This document shows positions 33,571 to 45,663 of a DNA stretch of 64,000 bases, one piece after another. The notes under the pieces are model-generated. The model ran no database searches. It saw only the letters and a list, made by a program, of their open reading frames with translations, and was not told the origin of the DNA. The translations under genes and the position numbers were made by a program. Positions within the stretch are counted from its first letter, which is position 1. Each line of letters opens with the position of its first letter. The DNA is from Glycine soja (taxonomy: Eukaryota > Streptophyta > Magnoliopsida > Fabales > Fabaceae), in contig NC_041021.1 of the NCBI RefSeq assembly GCF_004193775.1, positions 19,808,632 through 19,872,631 on the forward strand, given 5' to 3'.

Positions 33571-36500
33571 CTATTTTTCTAAATCTCTTACATCTAAGAG
33601 ACCTAATTCTCTTCTAATAGAGAAGAACACTTCCTTGGGGAGAGGTTTAGTGAAAATATCAGCAAGTTGATTCTTAGTATCAACAAATTCTAATACACAA
33701 TCTCCCTTTAGGACATGATCTCTAAGAAAGTGGTGTCTAATCTCTATATGTTTAGTTCTTGAATGTTGAACTGGGTTTTTGGATAGATTTATGGCACTAG
33801 TATTATCACACTTAATAGGTATGCGATCAAGAATGATGCCATAGTCAGATAATTGTTGCTTCATCCATAAAATCTGTGCACAACAACTACCGGCAGAGAT
33901 ATACTCCGCTTCAGCAGTAGATAAAGCAACACTGTTTTGTTTCTTACTATGCCATGAGACAAGAGCCGATCCAATAAATTGACAAGTTCCACTTGTACTT
34001 TTTCTATCAGTTTTAGATCCGGCAAAATCAGAATCAGAATATCCTATTAAGTTACATGTTGAATTCTTAGGATACCATAATCCTAAATTGATTGTTCCTA
34101 ATAGATATCTCATGATTCTCTTTACTGCACTTAAATGTGATTGTTTGGGGTTGGATTGAAACCTAGCACACATGCATACACTAAACATAATATCAGGTCT
34201 ACTAGCAGATAAATAAAGAAGAGATCCGATCATACCTCGATATTGTTTTATGTCTATAGACTGACCAGATTCATCTTTATCTAAGTAACAATTAGTGCTC
34301 ATCGGTGTAGACATGTGTTTTGCACTATCCATCCCAAATCTTTTGATCAATTCCTTGCAGTATTTGGATTGATTGATGAATATACCTTCTTGAGTTTGTT
34401 TGATTTGTAATCCCAGAAAGTACTTTAGTTCTCCCATCATTGACATTTCAAATTCACTTTGCATATCAAGGGAAAACTCCTTGCACAATGAATCATTAGT
34501 GGATCCAAAAATTATATCATCAACATATATTTGAACCAACAAAATATCATTATGCTTTCTCTTTATGAACAATGTGGTATCCACTTTACCTCTGGAGAAA
34601 TCTTTTTCTAGAAGAAAATTGCTTAATCGTTCATACCATGCCCTAGGGGCTTGTTTCAAACCATAAAGAGCCTTTTGTAATTTATAAACATGGTTTGGTT
34701 TATCAGGAATTTCAAAACCAGGGGGTTGTTCAACATATACCTCTTCTTGAATTAAGCCATTTAGAAAGGCACTCTTAACATCCATTTGATAAAGTTTAAA
34801 ATTCATTATGGATGCATATGCCAATAGCATTCTAATGGCTTCTAATCTTGCAACAGGAGCATATGTTTCTTCATAGTCTATTCCTTCTTCTTGATTGTAC
34901 CCTTTTGCTACTAACCTGGCTTTATTTCTAATAATTATACCATGTTCATCTAATTTATTTCTAAAAACCCATTTTGTTCCTATGATAGGATAATTTTCAG
35001 GTTTTTCTACTAATTTCCACACATTATTTCTTTCAAATTGGTTTAATTCTTCTTGCATGGCAATGATCCAATTATCATCTATTATGGCTTCTTTTATATT
35101 TTTAGGTTCAATCATGGATACAAAAGCCATATTATTACATAAATCTTTAAGAGAGTGTCTAGTTGTTACCCCTTTTGAGATATCACCAATAATGTTGTCG
35201 AGGGGATGATCTCTTGAAGTTTTCCATTCTCTTGGGAGTGCATCATTGGATTTGACTTCTTCTGAAGGATCTTCATTGTTTCCTTTGTCATTTCCTTTGG
35301 AATCTTGTTCATGAATGTTCATATGTTCTAAAGAATCTGCAATGTCATCTAGCATATTCTTTCTTGACAATATAGCATTAGATTCATCAAAGGTAACATG
35401 AATGGATTCCTCTATATTCATAGTTCTCTTATTATATATTCTATATGCTTTGCTTTGTAATGAATATCCAAGAAAAATGCCTTCATCAGATTTTCCATCG
35501 AATTTTCCTAGATTATCTTTACCATTATTAAGTACAAAGCACTTGCAACCAAAAACATGTAGATGAGAAATATTAGGTTTTCTATCATTAAATAACTCAT
35601 ATGGGGTTTTCTTCAAAATAGGTCTTATCAAGGCCCTATTCATGATGTAACATGCAGTATTGACTGCTTTAGCCCAAAAATACTTTGGAAGAGAAGTATC
35701 ATTTAATAAAGTTCTAGCAATTTCTTCCAATGACCTATTTTTCCTCTCAACAACTCCATTTTGTTGAGGGGTTCTTGGTGCAGAAAAATTATGTTCAATA
35801 CCATGTTCATCACAAAATAATTCAAAATCTTTATTTTCAAATTCACCCCCATGATCACTTCTAATGGATGCAATCTTGAGATTTTTCTTGTTTTGTATGA
35901 CTTTAGCAAGTTTCCTAAATGCTTGGAATGAATCACTTTTATGTGTAATAAATAATGTCCAAGTATATCTAGAGAAATCATCAACTATAACTAAAGCATA
36001 GTAATTTCCTCCAAAACTCATGGTTCTAGATGGACCAAATAGATCCATATGCAATAACTGTAATGGTCGAGTGGTTGAAACAACATTTTTAGATTTGAAT
36101 GAGACTCTTGTTTGTTTGCCCTTTTGACATGCATCGCATAGTTTATCTTTTTCAAATTTCAATTTAGGTAAACCAACTACTAAATCTTTTGAAATTAATT
36201 TATTTAAGTGATCCATGTTTATGTGAGCAATTCTTTTATGCCATAACCATGGATCATCATCTTTACTAAGAAAGCAATGATTGTTTTCTTGTTTTATGCT
36301 TAAGTCTATCATGTAAACATTATTGACTCTATGTCCTACATGCTTTATATTAATGTCATGCTTATGTTCTATAAGACATTTCTGAGAATCAAATGATACT
36401 AGATAGCCTTTGTCACATAGTTGACTAACGCTAAGCAGGCTGTGCTTAAGGCCTTCAATAAGTAGAACATTTTCAATGGAGTTTGAAGAATTTGTACCTA

Positions 36501-36657
36501 TTTTACCCACTCCAAGAATTCTACCTTTGTTGTTGTCACCATATGTTACATGCCCGCTTTTCTTTGGAGATATATGTGTAAAATTTGATGCATCTCCAGT
36601 CATATGTTTTGAGCATCCGCTATCTATGTACCACTTCTTTCTCAAAGATACCTGCAT
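33571..36657 (-). CDS. pol: SIRE-B Pol polyprotein, intact (PR-IN-RT-RH, about 1,028 aa)
   Basis: An uninterrupted frame from ATG 36657. Protease YIDSG is at residues 10-14. The integrase HHCC finger (about 140-185, ending CDACQKGK) is followed by catalytic D, D and E in [16 protein letters not shown] and VVERKNR. RT spans about 545-800 with [11 protein letters not shown] and YVDDIIFGS. RNase H has YSDSDFAG and STAEAEY near 872-915. The C-terminal ADIFTKPL motif is typical of copia Pol. The start lies in a different frame from gag. All catalytic residues I can recognise are present, so activity is plausible if Gag is supplied by another copy. Confidence 0.93.
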   Translation of the reverse strand: MQVSLRKKWYIDSGCSKHMTGDASNFTHISPKKSGHVTYGDNNKGRILGVGKIGTNSSNSIENVLLIEGLKHSLLSVSQLCDKGYLVSFDSQKCLIEHKHDINIKHVGHRVNNVYMIDLSIKQENNHCFLSKDDDPWLWHKRIAHINMDHLNKLISKDLVVGLPKLKFEKDKLCDACQKGKQTRVSFKSKNVVSTTRPLQLLHMDLFGPSRTMSFGGNYYALVIVDDFSRYTWTLFITHKSDSFQAFRKLAKVIQNKKNLKIASIRSDHGGEFENKDFELFCDEHGIEHNFSAPRTPQQNGVVERKNRSLEEIARTLLNDTSLPKYFWAKAVNTACYIMNRALIRPILKKTPYELFNDRKPNISHLHVFGCKCFVLNNGKDNLGKFDGKSDEGIFLGYSLQSKAYRIYNKRTMNIEESIHVTFDESNAILSRKNMLDDIADSLEHMNIHEQDSKGNDKGNNEDPSEEVKSNDALPREWKTSRDHPLDNIIGDISKGVTTRHSLKDLCNNMAFVSMIEPKNIKEAIIDDNWIIAMQEELNQFERNNVWKLVEKPENYPIIGTKWVFRNKLDEHGIIIRNKARLVAKGYNQEEGIDYEETYAPVARLEAIRMLLAYASIMNFKLYQMDVKSAFLNGLIQEEVYVEQPPGFEIPDKPNHVYKLQKALYGLKQAPRAWYERLSNFLLEKDFSRGKVDTTLFIKRKHNDILLVQIYVDDIIFGSTNDSLCKEFSLDMQSEFEMSMMGELKYFLGLQIKQTQEGIFINQSKYCKELIKRFGMDSAKHMSTPMSTNCYLDKDESGQSIDIKQYRGMIGSLLYLSASRPDIMFSVCMCARFQSNPKQSHLSAVKRIMRYLLGTINLGLWYPKNSTCNLIGYSDSDFAGSKTDRKSTSGTCQFIGSALVSWHSKKQNSVALSTAEAEYISAGSCCAQILWMKQQLSDYGIILDRIPIKCDNTSAINLSKNPVQHSRTKHIEIRHHFLRDHVLKGDCVLEFVDTKNQLADIFTKPLPKEVFFSIRRELGLLDVRDLEK

Positions 36658-36659
36658 AA

Positions 36660-38391
36660 TCAAGTTTTTGACTTAGGTACCCAAATTTTATTGGGTCCTT
36701 GCATGTTAGTATAAACTGAGGATCCTTTTGGGACCCATATCATTTTAATGTTACTGTAATTTTTCTTGAAGTAGCAAGTTGATATGCCATGTCCTCTTCT
36801 TCCACAGTAAAAACAAGTGATAGAATTAGAATTACATTTTTGTGTGGAAGTGGAAAAGTTTTTATGAACCTTTTGTAGTTTTTCAGATTTATATCCTAGT
36901 CCATTTTTATTAGACATATCTTTGTTTACTTAATATAACATCTAAATTATTTCTACTATATGAAAATTTTGCAAGTGAATTTTTTAACTCTTTAATTTCT
37001 TTTACATATTTATCACAGCAACCACAAGAATCTGTTATTTTCTTGTCATTAATAGTGGAGATATTAACTTTTTCATTTGTTTTAGAGATTGAGACTTCAT
37101 TTCTAAGAAGATCTAATTCTTTGTTTAATTTCGAAATTTCATTTTCTAATTTTGAAATTGTTTTCTTTGATGATGAAACTAATTTTGCAAGTTTAATTGA
37201 TTCTTTATGCAAATCAGCAAATGCATCTTGCAATTCATCAAAAGAAATAGATAAGTTGTTTGAAGATGTTACCTCTTCATCACTTTCGTAACTTTTGGCC
37301 ATAAGGCAAAGATTTATCTCTTCATTTTCAGAATCTTCAGAGGATTCCAAATCATTTTCATCCCATGTGATGTATGCTTTCTTTAGTTTCTTCTCACTAT
37401 GATTTTTCTTTTCAGATTTTTCCATCTTTTTCTTGAAGATGGGACAATCAACCCTCAGATGTCCAGGTTGATTGCATTCAAAGCATTTTAGAGTAGAGGA
37501 TGAATTTTCTGTCCTTCTCTTTGATTTAAAATTTGGTCGCCTCTGATTTCCTCTTACTTTAAGAAACTTGTTGAATCTTTTTACAAAGAGACTTAGATCA
37601 TCATCATCATCTGGATCATTATCCTGATCACTTTCTTCTTGAATTGAGGATGATGCTTTAAGAGCAATTCCTTTCTTTTTCTTGTCACTTTCTTCATTTT
37701 GGTGCAATCTCAATAGTTCCATCTCGTGTTCCTACAACTTACCAAATAAAGTGGCAAGAGACATGTTAGACAAATCTCTTGATTCAGAAATAGCCGTTAC
37801 TTTGGGTTGCCATTCTCTACTTAAACATCTTAGCACCTTGTTTATAAGATCTTCATTTTGAAATTCTTTGCCTAAGGCTGCTAGATGATTTACTACATGT
37901 GTAAATCTCTTTTGCATACTCTGAATATTTTCATTTGCATTCATTCTAAATAATTCATACTCATGAGTTAGTGCATTTATCCTAGATCTTTTAACATCTG
38001 TAGTTCCTTCATGTGTTAATCGAAGAGTGTCCCACATTTCCTTAGCACTCTTACAATTTGAAACCCTGAAATATTCATCCATTCCTAGGGCAGATGTTAT
38101 TATGTTTTTGGCTTTTAGGTTGTATTGTACTCGCTTTCTATCCTCTTCAGACCATCTATCTCTAGGTTTTTCTATGGTTATGCTTTCACTTGATGAACTA
38201 CCATCTATTGAAACTCTTTCTACTGTGGTGGGTATATAAGGCCCTATTTCTATGGCTTCCCAGATATTTAGATCTATTGCCTCGATAAAAATTTGCATTC
38301 GGGTTTTCCAGTAGTGGTAACCCTCTCCATTAAAGATTGGAGGTCTATTGATAGAATTCCCTTCTGGAAATAAGGAATTTGCTGCGGCCAT
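36660..38391 (-). pseudogene. gag: SIRE-B Gag, one stop and one 2-bp deletion
   Basis: Gag starts at ATG 38391 (MAAANSLFPEGNSINRPP). The copia gag core follows (YHYWKTRMQIFIEA, AKEMWDTLRLTHEGT, MQKRFTHVVNHLAALGK). A TAG at 37732-37734 replaces a Gln codon seen in SIRE-C. The frame then continues through the first knuckle [14 protein letters not shown] and a coiled-coil region to about 36912. There a 'gt' present in SIRE-A is missing, and the frame shifts. The second knuckle [14 protein letters not shown] lies in the last part, ending at TGA 36660-36662. In an otherwise open element, gag is the only broken gene. Confidence 0.9.
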
Positions 38392-38429
38392 CTTTTTCTT
38401 GAAGCTTCTAAACTTTGTACAAGAATGAA

Positions 38430-38441
38430 GCTCTGATACCA
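38430..38441 (-). other. SIRE-B primer binding site, tRNA-iMet type
   Basis: TGGTATCAGAGC on the minus strand, two bases after the 5' LTR. It is complementary to the 3' end of plant initiator tRNA-Met, the usual Ty1/copia primer. Confidence 0.93.
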
Positions 38442-38443
38442 CT

Positions 38444-39536
38444 TGTTAGACAAGTGGCCTCAGATATCTTAAGAAGGGGGGGTTGAATTAAGATATTCCA
38501 AATTGTTTCCCCTAATAAAAAAAATCTATTTCACTTTTTACTCAAGTTATGAATTCCCTTAATGACAATCTTCTTAAATATTAATTCAAATGAAACAATT
38601 TGAATATGAATATAAAGCAATAATAAATAAAGGAGATTAAGGGAAGAGAAAATGCAAACTCAGTTTTATACTGGTTCGGCCACACCCTTGTGCCTACGTC
38701 CAGTCCCTAAGCAACCCGCTTGAGAGTTCCACTATCTTGTAAATTCCTTTTACAAGTTCTAAACACACAAGGACAATCCTTCCTTTGTGTTTAGAGATCC
38801 TTTACAACAAGAGACTCACAGTCTCTTAATCCCTTAGAGAATGAGAAGAAGAAGAAGAACAAATCTCTCTAGAAAGAGATGGATTTTACAGATTGAGCAC
38901 TCAAATAATTCCTTAATGAATTGCAATTGAATTGGCCAAGGAATTCTTAAGAGGATAAAATGAATTTGCTTTTTGAGAGGATAAACACTTTGTTGTTCTG
39001 AAAATCTCTAAGCAATTTCGTGTTTAAGTCACATATATATAGACCATTGGTGGTCATGAATAAAGCCTTTGAAAAGTTGTGACTCTTGAAATTATTTTTC
39101 TGAAAATCCTGTCTGGTAATCGATTACAGTAATTGTGTAATCGATTACAGCTTTCAAAATTTGAATTAAAACGTTTACTAACTGCTGGTAATCGATTACC
39201 AAAATTGTGTAATCGATTACATAGTCTAAAATTTTGAATTCAAATTTTTGTAGCTGTTATAAAACGTATTTGGCCACTGGTAATCGATTACATCCTCTGG
39301 TAATCGATTACCAGAGAGTAAAACCTTTGAGAAACACTTTTTAACATAAATCACTTGGCCAAACCTTTGCTAATTCAATTAGGAATTCCCTTCCTAATAT
39401 TCTAGTGATCATCTTGATGTTGTGACTTGTAATCTTGAAGTATTGTCTTGAATTTTAATCTTGAAAAGCCCATTTGCATCAATTGCAACACATCATCATG
39501 ATCATCATCAAAACATCAAAGCCAATTGCATCTACA
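38444..39536 (-). repeat. SIRE-B 5' LTR (1,093 bp)
   Basis: Same length and ends as the 3' LTR, with nine differences by eye. A TATA-like TATATATA is at 39033-39041. The nearest palindrome starts at 39116, about 73 bp away, so the LTR spacing differs from the 14 bp used before the env-like ORF. Confidence 0.95.
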
Positions 39537-39541
39537 GCGAT

Positions 39542-40580
39542 GAAGAAATCAGACCTACGTAGTTCTTGCCAAAGCGATGAAGTTACATGTTGATTTTATG
39601 CTTTTGAACGGTCCATGTTAACTGATAAAAGCTTGATTTGTGAGTTTATTTTAGCCTTAGTTTCACTTTGGTTATTAGTCAATTCATTCAAGGAAACTTC
39701 CAAAGAAAAACGTCCGATTGATTTTTTTGATTATTTTATTCAAAGATATTTTAATTATTTTATTATTATTTTGCTTTTTTTGGTTTAACCGAGGTTACAG
39801 CGTGAACGATCGGTTAGATTTTGCTTTAACAGTGATTAAACGACATTACAACACAAATGATCGGTTGAAATTCATTTTATCATTTATTAGGTGAGAAACG
39901 ACTTAAATAAACGGTTAAAAGCTCGTTAAAAGGGGTACGGAAAATAAAAGTAATGAAAGTACAAGTACACAAAACAAGTAGGGACCCCTAAGGGTGCATA
40001 GAATGAATTGAAGGATTTGATTTCGGGAACTTACCAGTTGAAGACCGAAGAACGGTGAAGAATCTCCACGAATAGCTTACGAAAACGTCTCGAAAGCGCT
40101 ACAGAAGCACCTCGGCTTGGATTTTTTTTCACGGAAACAATTTTTCTCACTAATTTTGAGAGATTTCTCAATACCAGAAGGGCTGAACCATTTGCTCTGC
40201 CCTCCTTCCCTTATTTATAGGAGAAAAGAGGGAGGTGGTTGCCACCTAGCTTGGCCAGGCGAGCTGGGTTGCTTCCACCAGAAGGCACTACCTTCTTTTG
40301 GAACCCTCAGGAAGGCCCAAGTGGGCCTGGTTGTATTTGCACTCCCATTTTCACCAAATACACCCCCCTTTTTGTGTTTTTATGGATTATGCAACAACAC
40401 CTGTTTTCCTTCCAGAATGTTACGAAATTTTACGGATTACACAACAAATGCTCATTTTCCTTTTGGAATGTTGCGAAACTTTACGGATTACGCAACAATG
40501 CTTGTTTCGAGGGTTTCAAAGGGAGCAAACAAGGTTCAAGGACCGACTGCAAGTACTCCCGGATGAAATTAGGTATGACA
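39542..40580 (-). repeat. OGRE-1 5' LTR, part 2 (U3 side)
   Basis: It continues the LTR after SIRE-B; on the minus strand the LTR begins TGTCATACC at 40580, as does OGRE-2 at 52505. Total LTR length without SIRE-B is 1,807 bp. It contains the repeated 'acggattac(a/g)caacaa' phrases and the AGCTNGCC region seen in OGRE-2. Several ORFs here (40117-40687) are chance. Confidence 0.87.
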
Positions 40581-41006
40581 GGTACCTTCACTTGTTGGTT
40601 AATTATCATTTCCCTTTTCTCATTGAGCCATTGAAGTTTATAAGGTTTTGGGTGGGGAATGATACTGAGGTTCAACTTAGAAACTAATCTTGTGCTACAA
40701 CAATTGCAAAAAGATCCACTATCCACAATGAGAGAACAAGTTTTATCTAAAATTTTGCATCTTGTATGAAAGATGTTCTCTCTTTGGGATTGAGATAGAT
40801 CACAAGATTGAGCTCCAAGGAGCCTTCTAACCATTAGGAGGTCACCTTCTTCATGGGGGTAGACTTCCTCACTAAACTCTTCACCCTTTACTTCATCTTC
40901 ACTTCCACTAGAGGAAGGAGAAGAAGTAGTCTCCTCTTGACTACTATAATTGTCTTAACCCCTCATAATCATGGTTTTCTTTGTGGGGCATCGAGAGGCA
41001 ATGTGA
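40581..41006 (-). pseudogene. CHR zinc-knuckle end and protease, cut by OGRE-1
   Basis: After the solo LTR the frame resumes with GHIASRCPTKK, the second half of the Gag zinc knuckle, then meets a TAA. An acidic Ser-rich linker leads to MVRRLLGAQS and the aspartic protease CSLIVDSGSFCNCCSTRLV (about 40725-40670), followed by HPKPYKLQWLNEKREM. OGRE-1 interrupts it just after QQVKVP. This chromovirus-type protease would cleave Gag-Pol. Confidence 0.83.
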
Positions 41007-41011
41007 CCTCT

Positions 41012-41990
41012 TGATGTAAGCTCCATTGGAGCTTGTAGGCCTAGGATCTTCTTCATCAATGAATTCCTTTGCTTCTTGGAAGATGAATGGCAGCGGAATG
41101 AAGAAAGGAAGCGAGAGAGGAGACGCCACTTCAAGGAGAAGATGAGTCTAGAAGAAGCTCACCACCATAGGAGGCCATGGATAAGAGCTTGGAGGAAGAA
41201 GGAGATTAATGAAGGGAGAAGAAGAGAAGAGAACAAAATTTTGTGCTCTAAATGAGCTTTGAAATCTGAAGTTTAATATTCAAATGATCAAAGTTGAAAA
41301 AAATGCACACACATGACCTCTATTTATAGCCTAAGTGTCATACAAAATTGGAGGGAAATTTGAATTTCAATTCAAATTTCACTTGAATTTGAAATTGAAT
41401 TTGTGGAGCCAAACTTTGGAGCCAAAAATTTTACTAATTATGATTAGTGAATTTTAGTTATGGTTCAGCCCACTAATCCAAGATCAATTCCAAGATTCTC
41501 CACTAAGTGTGCTTAGGTGTCATGAGGCATGTAAAGCATGAAGGACATGCACAAAGTGTGACTATATGATGTGGCAATGGGGTGTAGTAAGCAAATGCTC
41601 ACCTCCCCCTCTAAAATTTAATTGGATTGGGCTTCTACCAATTCAATTAAATTTATTTCCAACCACACACATCAAATATTCATTCACTTAGTGCATGTGA
41701 AATTACAAAACTACCCCTAATACAAAAACTAGTCTAGGTGACCTAAAATACAAGGGCTGAAAAATCCTATATTTCTAGGGTACCCTACCTATATTATGGA
41801 GCCCTAAATACAAGACCCAAAATTAATGAAACCTTAATCTAATATGTACAAAGATAAGCGGGCTCATACTTAGCCCATGGGCCCGAAATCTACCCTAAGG
41901 CTCATGAGAACCCTAAGGCCTTCTCTTGCATCTTTGGCCCAATCTTCTTGGAGTCTTCTATCCAATGCCCTTAGGGGTTGGATTGCATCA
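41012..41990 (-). repeat. Solo LTR of TGATG family, TSD CCTCT
   Basis: 979 bp flanked by CCTCT at 41007-41011 and 41991-41995. The TATA box (CTATAAATAG on the minus strand, near 41320-41329) gives the minus direction. The insertion point lies inside the CCHC knuckle of CHR gag: CFKCLGR is on one side and GHIASRC on the other. It is the same family as the host element, so this is a self-nested insertion. Confidence 0.93.
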
Positions 41991-41995
41991 CCTCT

Positions 41996-43029
41996 CCCAA
42001 GACATTTGAATCATTTAATGTTGCTAGTCCTTTCTTGGGAACTAGTCTTAGGGGTGGATTTCTCTGTGGTCTTACCCTTATCTTCCTTGGGTTTTGAAGG
42101 TGCAGCCCCCAAAATTCCTTGGGCTTGGTCCTTCCTTGGATAAGCATGAAAGCCATAAGATTTTGAAGAAGACTTTCTTTTAAGTTGTTGCTCCACTCTT
42201 ATACAAAGTTGGACTAGCTCATCTAGGTCCCTATATGGAAGGAGTTCAACCTTGTCCCTCACTTCCATATTAAGCCCACTAAGGAACCTAGCTATGCTTG
42301 TTCTTTCCTCCTCCCTAAGTCCAACTCTTAAAAGGAGTAGTTCCATTTGTTGTCTATATTCTTCAACACTCATACTCCCTTGTCTAAGCCTTTGGAGCTT
42401 GTCCATAAGCTCCCTTTCATAATAGGAGGGAATGTGCCTCTTCCTAAGGGCACTCTTAAGATCATTCCAATACTCTACTAGAGGATCCCCATGAATCATT
42501 CATTCCCTAACAAGGGAAGTCCACCAGTAGAGGGCATACCCTTGAAAGCTAAGGGTAGCCAATGGAACTTTTCTCTCTTTGCTAATATGATGACAAGCAA
42601 AAAGTTGTTCAACCTTTATTTCCCAATCTAAGTAGGCCTCAACATTATCTTTTTCCATGGAAATATGATGCTAATGTTAACCTCTTGAGGCCTTCTATCC
42701 TTTTCTCTTCTTTGGGAATGATGTTTAGTATGTGAACTATGGCGCCCTCTATAATAGTCGCTAAGTTCTTCACTTAAACTCTTGCAAGAGTCATGACTAT
42801 TATAGGAGGCATGTTTTTCTCTTTTCATTTCTTTCATTATTTTTCTTCTTTCTTCCTTTCTTATTTGTTCTCTCTCATCTTGATTTATTTCTACCCACTC
42901 TTTTCCTTTTTCTTTTCTTTCTAGTTTTTCTTTCCATAACTTGAGGGAACTCAACTCATCTAATATTCTAGATAGAGGATCCTTATGACGAGTACCCTCA
43001 CCATTAACACTAGATGAATTATGACTCAT
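41996..43029 (-). pseudogene. gag: CHR Gag
   Basis: ATG 43029 opens MSHNSSSVNGEGTRHKDP and a Lys/Glu-rich coiled-coil-like part. A 1-nt shift occurs at about 42665. In the other frame the core continues through a YALYWW-type segment to a stop just before 42499, then HGDPLVEYWNDLKSALRKR, DKLQRLRQGSMSVEEYRQQ and RFLSGLNMEVRDKVELLPY. It ends in a Lys/Ser/Thr linker leading to the first half of the knuckle. This is a Retrotrans_gag-type capsid domain. One frameshift, at least one stop and the LTR insertion inactivate it. Confidence 0.86.
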
Positions 43030-43606
43030 GTTGGTTCCTAAGTTGTGGTTCTTTCTTGTTGGGGGTTTGTAAAAGGTAAAAGCTAGGGTTCAAAAGAACT
43101 CAAGATAAGCGTGATAAGCAAGAAGAAAGTATTATGTAATTACAAGATAAATTAGGCGTGACTAGTAAAGAAAATAAGCTATAAATTAAAGTGCAAGAAA
43201 TGTAAACTAGGCGGATCCTAGGTGTATTTGGATGACGACATTTAAGGTTCCCAACAAAGCACTCACTATCCTAAGGGAAAATTGCCTAAAATTATCACAA
43301 ACAAATGGAAGTTTGGTAACCTATAGGAGGCTCCCAACACACTTTCAATGAAAGACCTTTTTGTTAAAAAAACATGAAAGGAATGAAGGTAAGTAAATTG
43401 CCAATTACAAAATTACAAATCGATCCTCAACTTTGGTGGTTGTTCTCTATTTGGTGATTCACTCAATTTGGAGTGCTTCTTAGTCCAATAGCTATTAAGG
43501 TGGTTGGCCCCTTACTTCTTGACTCAAATTCTTCAAGGGATGGCACTAATCCTTCTTTCCAATTCCCTATATGACAACTCACAAACAAGGAAACAAAGAG
43601 ACAAGC
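43030..43606 (-). other. CHR leader, gag-proximal part
   Basis: Non-coding between gag and the inserted solo LTR. I recognise no feature in it. Confidence 0.55.
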
Positions 43607-43611
43607 AATAA

Positions 43612-44396
43612 TGATGGAAGCTTGCTTGAGAAGCTTCTATGGAGGATGCTCTTTGAGCTTCAATGAGGTCCTTCAATGGTGATTTTCCACCATGGAGATG
43701 CAGCGGAAGATAAAGGAGAAGAGGTGAGAGGAGGCGCCATCCACTAGGGAATAAGCCATGGAAGAAGAAGTTTCACCACCAAGAGAGTGCCTTGGATAAG
43801 AAGCTTAGAGAGGAAGCTTCGATGGAGGAAAAGAAAGAGAGAGAGAGAAAGAGAAGGGATTGGGGGAGCACGAAATTGAGGAGGAAAAGAGGGAGAGAAG
43901 TTGAACTTTGAAGTGTATCTTACAAGACTCTATTCATCAAAGTTACAACAAGTGTTACACATGCTTCTATTTATAGCCTAGGTAGCTTCCTTGAGAAACT
44001 TCCTTGAGAAGCTTCCTTGAGAAACTTCCTTGAGAAGATTCTTTGATAAGCTTCCTTGAGAAGCTAGAGCTTAGCTACACACACCCCCTATAATGGCTAA
44101 GCTCACCCCCATGCCAAAATACATGAAAATACAAAAAAGTCCCTACTACAAAGACTACTCAAAATGCCCTGAAATACAAGGCTAAAACCCTATACTACTA
44201 GAATGGCCAAAATACAAGGCCCAAAAGAAAGAAAAACCTATTCTAATATTTAGAAAGAAGAGTGGACCCAACCTTGGCCCATGGGCTCAGAAATCTACCC
44301 TGAGGTTCATGAGAATCCTAAGGCCTTCTTTAGTAGCTCTAGACCAATCCTCTTGGAGTCTTCTATCCAATACCCTTGAGGGGTAGGACTGCATCA
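43612..44396 (-). repeat. Solo LTR of a TGATG-related subfamily, TSD AATAA
   Basis: 785 bp flanked by AATAA at 43607-43611 and 44397-44401. Its minus-strand start (TGATGCAGTCC) and following 150 bp resemble the TGATG LTRs. The rest differs and carries a 13-bp minisatellite. A TATA box (CTATAAATAG) lies near 43967-43976 on the minus strand. It is inserted in the CHR leader. Confidence 0.88.
43986..44063. repeat. 13-bp minisatellite, six units
   Basis: Units CTTCCTTGAGAAA/G, six in direct tandem, the fifth degenerate (ATTCTTTGATAAG). Similar 'aagcttctcaaggaagc' phrases at 60590-60660 suggest a related LTR there. Confidence 0.9.
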
Positions 44397-44401
44397 AATA
44401 A

Positions 44402-45649
44402 CCAAAGATAAAAAAAAATGAAATGAAAGCTAAACCAATAGAGTTTTAACAAGACAAATTTTCAAGGAATATTCAACAATTAAAGCAATGAAAAGCACAC
44501 AAAAGCAAGCTAGGACTCAAAGAGAAACCTAGAATGGCTCTAGAGCAGAGTAAAAAAAACCACTCAAAAAACCTCTAGTTTTGGCACTTGTTTTCACACT
44601 AATTTTAAATTGAAATTTCAGAACTAAGATTGGTATAAAATAGACACCAATTATAGAACAAATTTCGAGCCAAAACAACAAGCACACTTCTCTTTCACTT
44701 TTTTTCCTGGACACTAATTTTCCTGCCAACTTGTGTGATTTTTCGTATTTTTTCCTTTTATCCAAATCACTTGTTTATTTTTTACTAATTTTGGTCCTGT
44801 TGTCTAGAAAATTCAGTATAAATTTCAGCTCATAATTCGCAATGACCAATTTGCAGTAATTTTTACAAGTTCATATGTTCAAGCTCCCAACGCTAGCGAT
44901 TTCAACCTAGAAATCAAGAGTAGTGTTTATGTTGCTTAATGCTTGGATAATTACAATTTGTATTTACTTATGCTCAAATGTCTTGAATAACACAATTTCA
45001 GAGAGCTTAAGACTTATTTTGATTCACAAATCCAGCCACAACTCAGCACCACAACTCAATTTCTTCATAGGCATTATATTGGAAACTTAGAAAACAAAAC
45101 AAAGTTCAACAACAAGACTACTTCTAGGAATTGATTTAGAATATGTTATGAACTAAATAAAATGCATGAATTAGACTTAAAATGAAAAAGATAGGCTAAG
45201 AATGACAAGAATACATGAACAAATGTATCTAGAATTCAATCAACAAAATCAAAATTCAACACAAACTTAGAACATAATGTGAAAATTATTATGACTAAGC
45301 ATGACTCTAAGACAACATGGATTAAGTGATTTCCACTTAGATTTTTGTGTTTTTTTTCTAATCTATAAAGGTTCATCACAAGAAGATTATGACTGAAAAA
45401 TGATAGAACCTAAAATCAACACAAAAACATGATTCAAGAGTAGATCTATAAAATTTGAACCATAGAAATGCAAGAACAAGTATAGATCTAAGATTTAATT
45501 GGTTTATTTTTTTGAATCTACTCTAAACAGAACCAAACCACAAGAAAATGGAGGATATACATGGAGAATAATATGAAGAACAAGGAATTAAAGTGAATTG
45601 ACCGAACAAAAAGATAGAGGAAGCAAAAGAACATCGCCTAGATGAAAAT
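44402..45649 (-). other. CHR leader, primer-site-proximal part
   Basis: About 1.25 kb, AT-rich and non-coding. The part next to the primer site (45600-45649) matches the leader remnant in the mini-element at 9960-10090. Confidence 0.6.
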
Positions 45650-45661
45650 GCTCTGATACCA
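45650..45661 (-). other. CHR primer binding site, tRNA-iMet type
   Basis: TGGTATCAGAGC on the minus strand, two bases from the LTR. It shows that the TGATG repeats are true LTRs and fixes their direction. Confidence 0.92.
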
Positions 45662-45663
45662 CA

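Larger units (their letters stand above)
30327..39536 (-). mobile_element. SIRE-B: complete Sirevirus-type element, TSD GCGAT
   Basis: 9,210 bp with two 1,093-bp LTRs, tRNA-iMet primer site, gag, pol, internal palindrome block, env-like ORF and polypurine tract. GCGAT flanks it at 30322-30326 and 39537-39541. I count nine differences between the LTRs (0.8%, seven transitions). With a commonly used plant rate of 1.3e-8 per site per year this is about 0.3 million years. Pol and the env-like ORF are open; gag has one stop and one 2-bp deletion. It lies inside the OGRE-1 5' LTR. Confidence 0.96.
20606..40580 (-). mobile_element. OGRE-1: Ogre/Tat-type Ty3/gypsy element, 3' part deleted
   Basis: Read on the minus strand: 5' LTR (ending 29559), primer site, leader, an extra ORF1, gag, protease, an intron-like gap, then RT. 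The extra ORF before gag, the intron between protease and RT, and this primer site are Ogre-lineage hallmarks. The element stops inside the RT/RNase H region at about 20605; the rest of pol and the 3' LTR are gone. A solo LTR (22133-23123) and SIRE-B (30327-39536) are inserted in it. Every coding section is broken. Confidence 0.87.

Noticed and set aside
40117..40687. Three overlapping ORFs of 129-149 aa
   Set aside because: They lie in the OGRE-1 LTR across the boundary with the CHR protease; no domain, and the minus-strand annotation explains the sequence.
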